Assembly (NCBI GenBank): GCA_038253885.1
Contig: JBBSGP010000002.1
Span: forward strand, 65,905-129,904
DNA: 64,000 bases
Direction of reading: 5' to 3'
From: JALZAQ01 sp038253885
GTDB lineage: Bacteria > Gemmatimonadota > Gemmatimonadetes > Gemmatimonadales > Gemmatimonadaceae
Shown: positions 62,055 through 64,000 of the stretch, one piece after another
Layout: every line of letters starts with the position of its first letter
How positions within the stretch are numbered: position 1 is the stretch's first letter
Program-made: the position numbers and the translations under genes
The notes under the pieces: generated by a model
Database searches by the model: none
What the model was told of the DNA's origin: nothing
What the model saw: only the letters and a program-made list of their open reading frames with translations

Positions 62055-62782
62055 TGGAGGTGAGCGTGTGGGATCGCACTGACGTGCGCTTGGTCGCGAT
62101 CGGGAGTGCGCTTCCCCGCATTGACCGCTCCACATCGATGATCGGCCTCACGCAGCGCGACTCCCGTCCGTCGAGCGCGGGGGAGTACCAGATCACCATA
62201 CCCCGCGCGATGTCGGCCGCCATCATGGGCGAGGATCTCCCAGTTGTGGTACATGCCGGCGGCGGAACCATCACCGTGAGGAACTACGCCGGGGTGATTC
62301 GTGTGTTCGGCGGGCGCGATGTCGCTGCCACATCGACGCTCGGCGGAGTGGAAGTAAGTGGGACGCGTGGCCCGGTGCACGCGAGCTCCGTGAGTGGGGC
62401 GATTCGGCTGGTGGACGTCGCCGGCAATGTGACGGCCGAGAGCGTCGACAATCACATCGTCCTCACGCGCGTTGAATCCGACCGCGTAACCGCCTCGACG
62501 GTGGGTGGCGTGATTGAGTTCGAGGGACCCATTCGCCGAACCGGCCAGTACGACTTCACCACCCACGACGGCTCGATCATTCTGCGCGTCGCGGGCGACC
62601 TGGACGCGACGATCTCGGTTGGGACGGTCCGCGGCGGCATTTCTTCAGAGTTCCCATACGCGGTCCGTTCGCAAGTGCGGAGGGGCGTCTTCACGGCAGT
62701 CGCGAAAAGCGGGGCTGCACAACTCTCTCTGCAAACCTTCGAAGGCGGAATCGCCATGCGGCACGCCCCGCGAAGCCCGTAG
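62045..62782 (+). pseudogene. DUF4097-like beta-strand repeat protein, 5'-truncated
   Basis: About 245 codons of repeated short strands: RLEVSVWDRTDVRLVA, TITVRNYAGVIRVFGG, TLGGVEVSGTRGPVHA, AIRLVDVAGNVTAESV and SIILRVAGDLDATISVG. This is the pattern of DUF4097 putative adhesins, right-handed beta-helix-like surface proteins. No signal peptide precedes it, and the frame joins directly to the truncated hydrolase on the other strand, so the 5' end is gone. GTG codons at 62045 and 62060 could allow translation, but no ribosome site is convincing. Confidence 0.65.
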
Positions 62783-63094
62783 TGCTGGTCATACTTCTCC
62801 GGAGGTCTGGCGTGGAGCGCGGGTGGGTTGCTTGAGTGTGAGCGCGCGCCGCTGCCGCGACGTGGACATTCTGCGCGAGCGGCGTGGTTCAGCTCGCGTG
62901 GTGATTCGCGAGATGTAATGCAGGACGCAAACAGGTCGGGAGCAGGGCGCGCGCGGGCTAGCGATCGCTGAAGCTGACAGGCGCTTTTGCGGAAGCGCGC
63001 TTCGCGCGCAATCATTGGATTCGCTTGCAGCTCAGCTCGGGCGTTATGCCGCCAACATGGAGGCGCAGTGAGCAGCGGTGGGGCTGGGCCGCCA
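62783..63094. other. 312-nt non-coding stretch
   Basis: No protein-like frame is present. It holds the attC-like palindrome described separately (62955-63050) and otherwise nothing I can name. Confidence 0.55.
62955..63050 (+). repeat. attC-like imperfect palindrome
   Basis: The left arm (GGCTAGCGATCGCTGAAGC, then TGACAGGCG) and right arm (CGCTTGCAGCTCAG, then CTCGGGCGTTATGCC) are imperfectly complementary, with single unpaired bases. They flank a central AAGCGCGCTTCGCGCGC hairpin. The right end CGTTATGCC resembles an integron core site. The left core, GCTAGCG, is degenerate. Confidence 0.35.
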
Positions 63095-63511
63095 TCAGTG
63101 CATGACCTTGATATAGCCCCAGTGATCTTGCTGTTTTGAAACGAGCTCGTAGATGCCGTCCGGCACGGTCTGCACTCCCGGAAGCAGCTGACTCTTGTCG
63201 ATGTTATTGTTCCTCAGTGCGATCGCGCACACCTTGAACGTCACGTTCGAACTCTTTATCGCCTCTTTCACCTCCGCGATGTACGCGGAACGCTCCGGCA
63301 TGACGAGCTCGAACCCTTTCCCGTACATAACGACCTCGATTTGCGCATTGGGACTCGAGGTGACCACCTCTCTGATCCACCGCAGCACCGCTTTCTGCTC
63401 GAGAGTGTCGCGGCTGGTGAGATCGAACGCGACGCGGTACGGGTGACGTTGAACCTGGCCAAAGCCAAGGCTCAACAGCGCGGACAACCCGACGAGTAGA
63501 AGGCGTCTCAT
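63095..63511 (-). CDS. DsrE/DsrF-like periplasmic protein
   Basis: A 138-residue protein from ATG 63511 with GGAGG upstream. A Sec signal peptide (LLLVGLSALLSLGFGQ) is followed by a DsrE-type alpha/beta fold: YRVAFDLTSRD, NAQIEVVMYGKGFELVMP, VTFKVCAIALRNNNID, then ELVSKQQDHWGYIKVMH, a common ending for this family. DsrE relatives take part in sulfur transfer, but this secreted type has no known role. The single Cys (VCAIAL) sits where the family often has one. An IS3 remnant ends 23 nt upstream and may supply or replace its promoter. Confidence 0.82.
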   Translation of the reverse strand: MRRLLLVGLSALLSLGFGQVQRHPYRVAFDLTSRDTLEQKAVLRWIREVVTSSPNAQIEVVMYGKGFELVMPERSAYIAEVKEAIKSSNVTFKVCAIALRNNNIDKSQLLPGVQTVPDGIYELVSKQQDHWGYIKVMH

Positions 63512-63533
63512 GGTGGTTCCTCCGGTTGGCAAT

Positions 63534-63862
63534 TGGAGTTGCCCCGCTTCCGTGGAGGGTGAGCGACTTGGGAATCAAGCCGCTGCATGGGTTGATGACA
63601 TGAGACGTTCGTAGGCGATCGGGGACCGCTGTCCGAGGGCAGAGTGCCGCCGGTGTGGGTTGTACCAGCCTTCGATGAAGCGGAAGATCGCCATGCGTGC
63701 CTCGGCCTGCGAGGGAAACGACTGGCGATCGAGGAGCTCGCACTCGAGTGTGGCAAAGAAGCTCTCGCAGAGCGCGTTGTCGTAGCAGTCGCCGACCGTG
63801 CCGCGCGACGGCCGGACGCCCAGCGCCTCACAGCGCTGACCGAACGCCAGCGAGGTGTACAG
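63534..63862 (-). mobile_element. IS3-family element, right-end remnant with orfB 3' part
   Basis: The transposase tail reads YTSLAFGQRCEALGVRP, GDCYDNALCESFFATLE (with the last Glu of the DDE triad), FRFIEGWYNPHRRHSALGQR and SPIAYERLMSS, stopping at 63575. The element end is probably TGGAGTTGCCCCGCTTCC at 63534, which looks like an IS3 terminal repeat. The first two thirds of orfB and the left end are missing, cut where the IS30 tail begins. Confidence 0.8.
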
Positions 63863-63869
63863 CCCGAGT

Positions 63870-64000
63870 TCAATCGGTCGTCGCAACAGTATTGGCGTGA
63901 TGTGATCGTAGCAGTTCGTTCAGTGCTTCGGCAGGCGTCCTCCAGCCGAGTGTCTTCCGCGGTCGGGTGTTGAGCGCGAGGGCGACGGCGGCGAGATCCC
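63870..64000 (-). mobile_element. IS30-family transposase, C-terminal end (cut by window edge)
   Basis: The last 42 codons read DLAAVALALNTRPRKTLGWR, then TPAEALNELLRSHHANTV and ATTD with a stop at 63870. This is the typical IS30 ending. The rest lies outside the window. Its end abuts the truncated IS3 transposase, so an IS30-type element probably inserted into the IS3 copy. The IS30 terminal repeat cannot be defined here. Confidence 0.8.

Noticed and set aside
1..64000. tRNA, rRNA and CRISPR arrays
   Set aside because: Looked for by eye (T-loop GGTTCGA patterns, regularly spaced repeats); none seen. A tRNAscan or CRISPR search could still find a missed one.

Overview
The window is high-GC, densely coding bacterial DNA with frequent GTG starts and 4-nt stop/start overlaps. 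The gene content points to the Gemmatimonadota or a close relative: two PadR-regulator/long permease (ADOP-type) pairs, many Tat or Sec lipoproteins, a B12-dependent ribonucleotide reductase, a TonB receptor with a lipoprotein partner, and a zinc-ribbon Ser/Thr kinase. This assignment rests on gene style only. I saw no rRNA, tRNA or CRISPR array by eye.

Layout. 1-2.7 kb: pyruvate kinase, an MBL hydrolase and a class II aldolase (minus strand; aldolase cut by the window edge). 2.9-13.1 kb: a lipoprotein, a membrane M28 peptidase, a HAF-repeat lipoprotein, transaldolase, a diguanylate cyclase, a glycine-zipper protein and an ABC exporter. 13.2-16.8 kb: a DUF5946-like protein and the first PadR-ADOP pair, with a palindromic operator over its promoter. 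16.9-20.2 kb: a minus-strand run that I consider the most interesting part. It holds an AhpD-like peroxidase whose second catalytic cysteine codon is an in-frame TGA (probable selenocysteine), an iodotyrosine-deiodinase-like flavoprotein, a nitrilase and a PAP2 phosphatase. 21-23.6 kb: nrdJ. 24-32 kb: galactoside use, with an alpha-galactosidase-like Tat lipoprotein, a sodium/solute symporter fused to a sugar-phosphate nucleotidyltransferase, galactokinase, and a GH35 beta-galactosidase that lies 14 nt behind the second PadR-ADOP pair. 35-37.5 kb: gamma carbonic anhydrase and a cell-wall amidase. 37.5-42 kb: a signalling operon of Ser/Thr kinase, PP2C phosphatase and FHA-membrane-protease protein behind a near-consensus promoter. 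41.9-47.3 kb: a cell-wall recycling operon murQ-anmK-nagZ-symporter. 47.4-60.8 kb: gamma-glutamyltransferase, a two-component pair, CcdA, a nucleotide pyrophosphatase/sulfatase-fold protein, a TonB receptor with its lipoprotein, and a TIGR00300-type ornithine cyclodeaminase with a small partner.

From about 60.9 kb to the end the DNA is scarred. It has an IS110 transposase tail, two genes that both lost their 5' ends at one junction, an attC-like imperfect palindrome, a DsrE-like gene, an IS3 remnant and an IS30 tail at the edge. Two promoters place the -10 box 6-7 nt from the start codon, suggesting leaderless mRNAs. All family names come from motif recognition by eye; no database search was possible.
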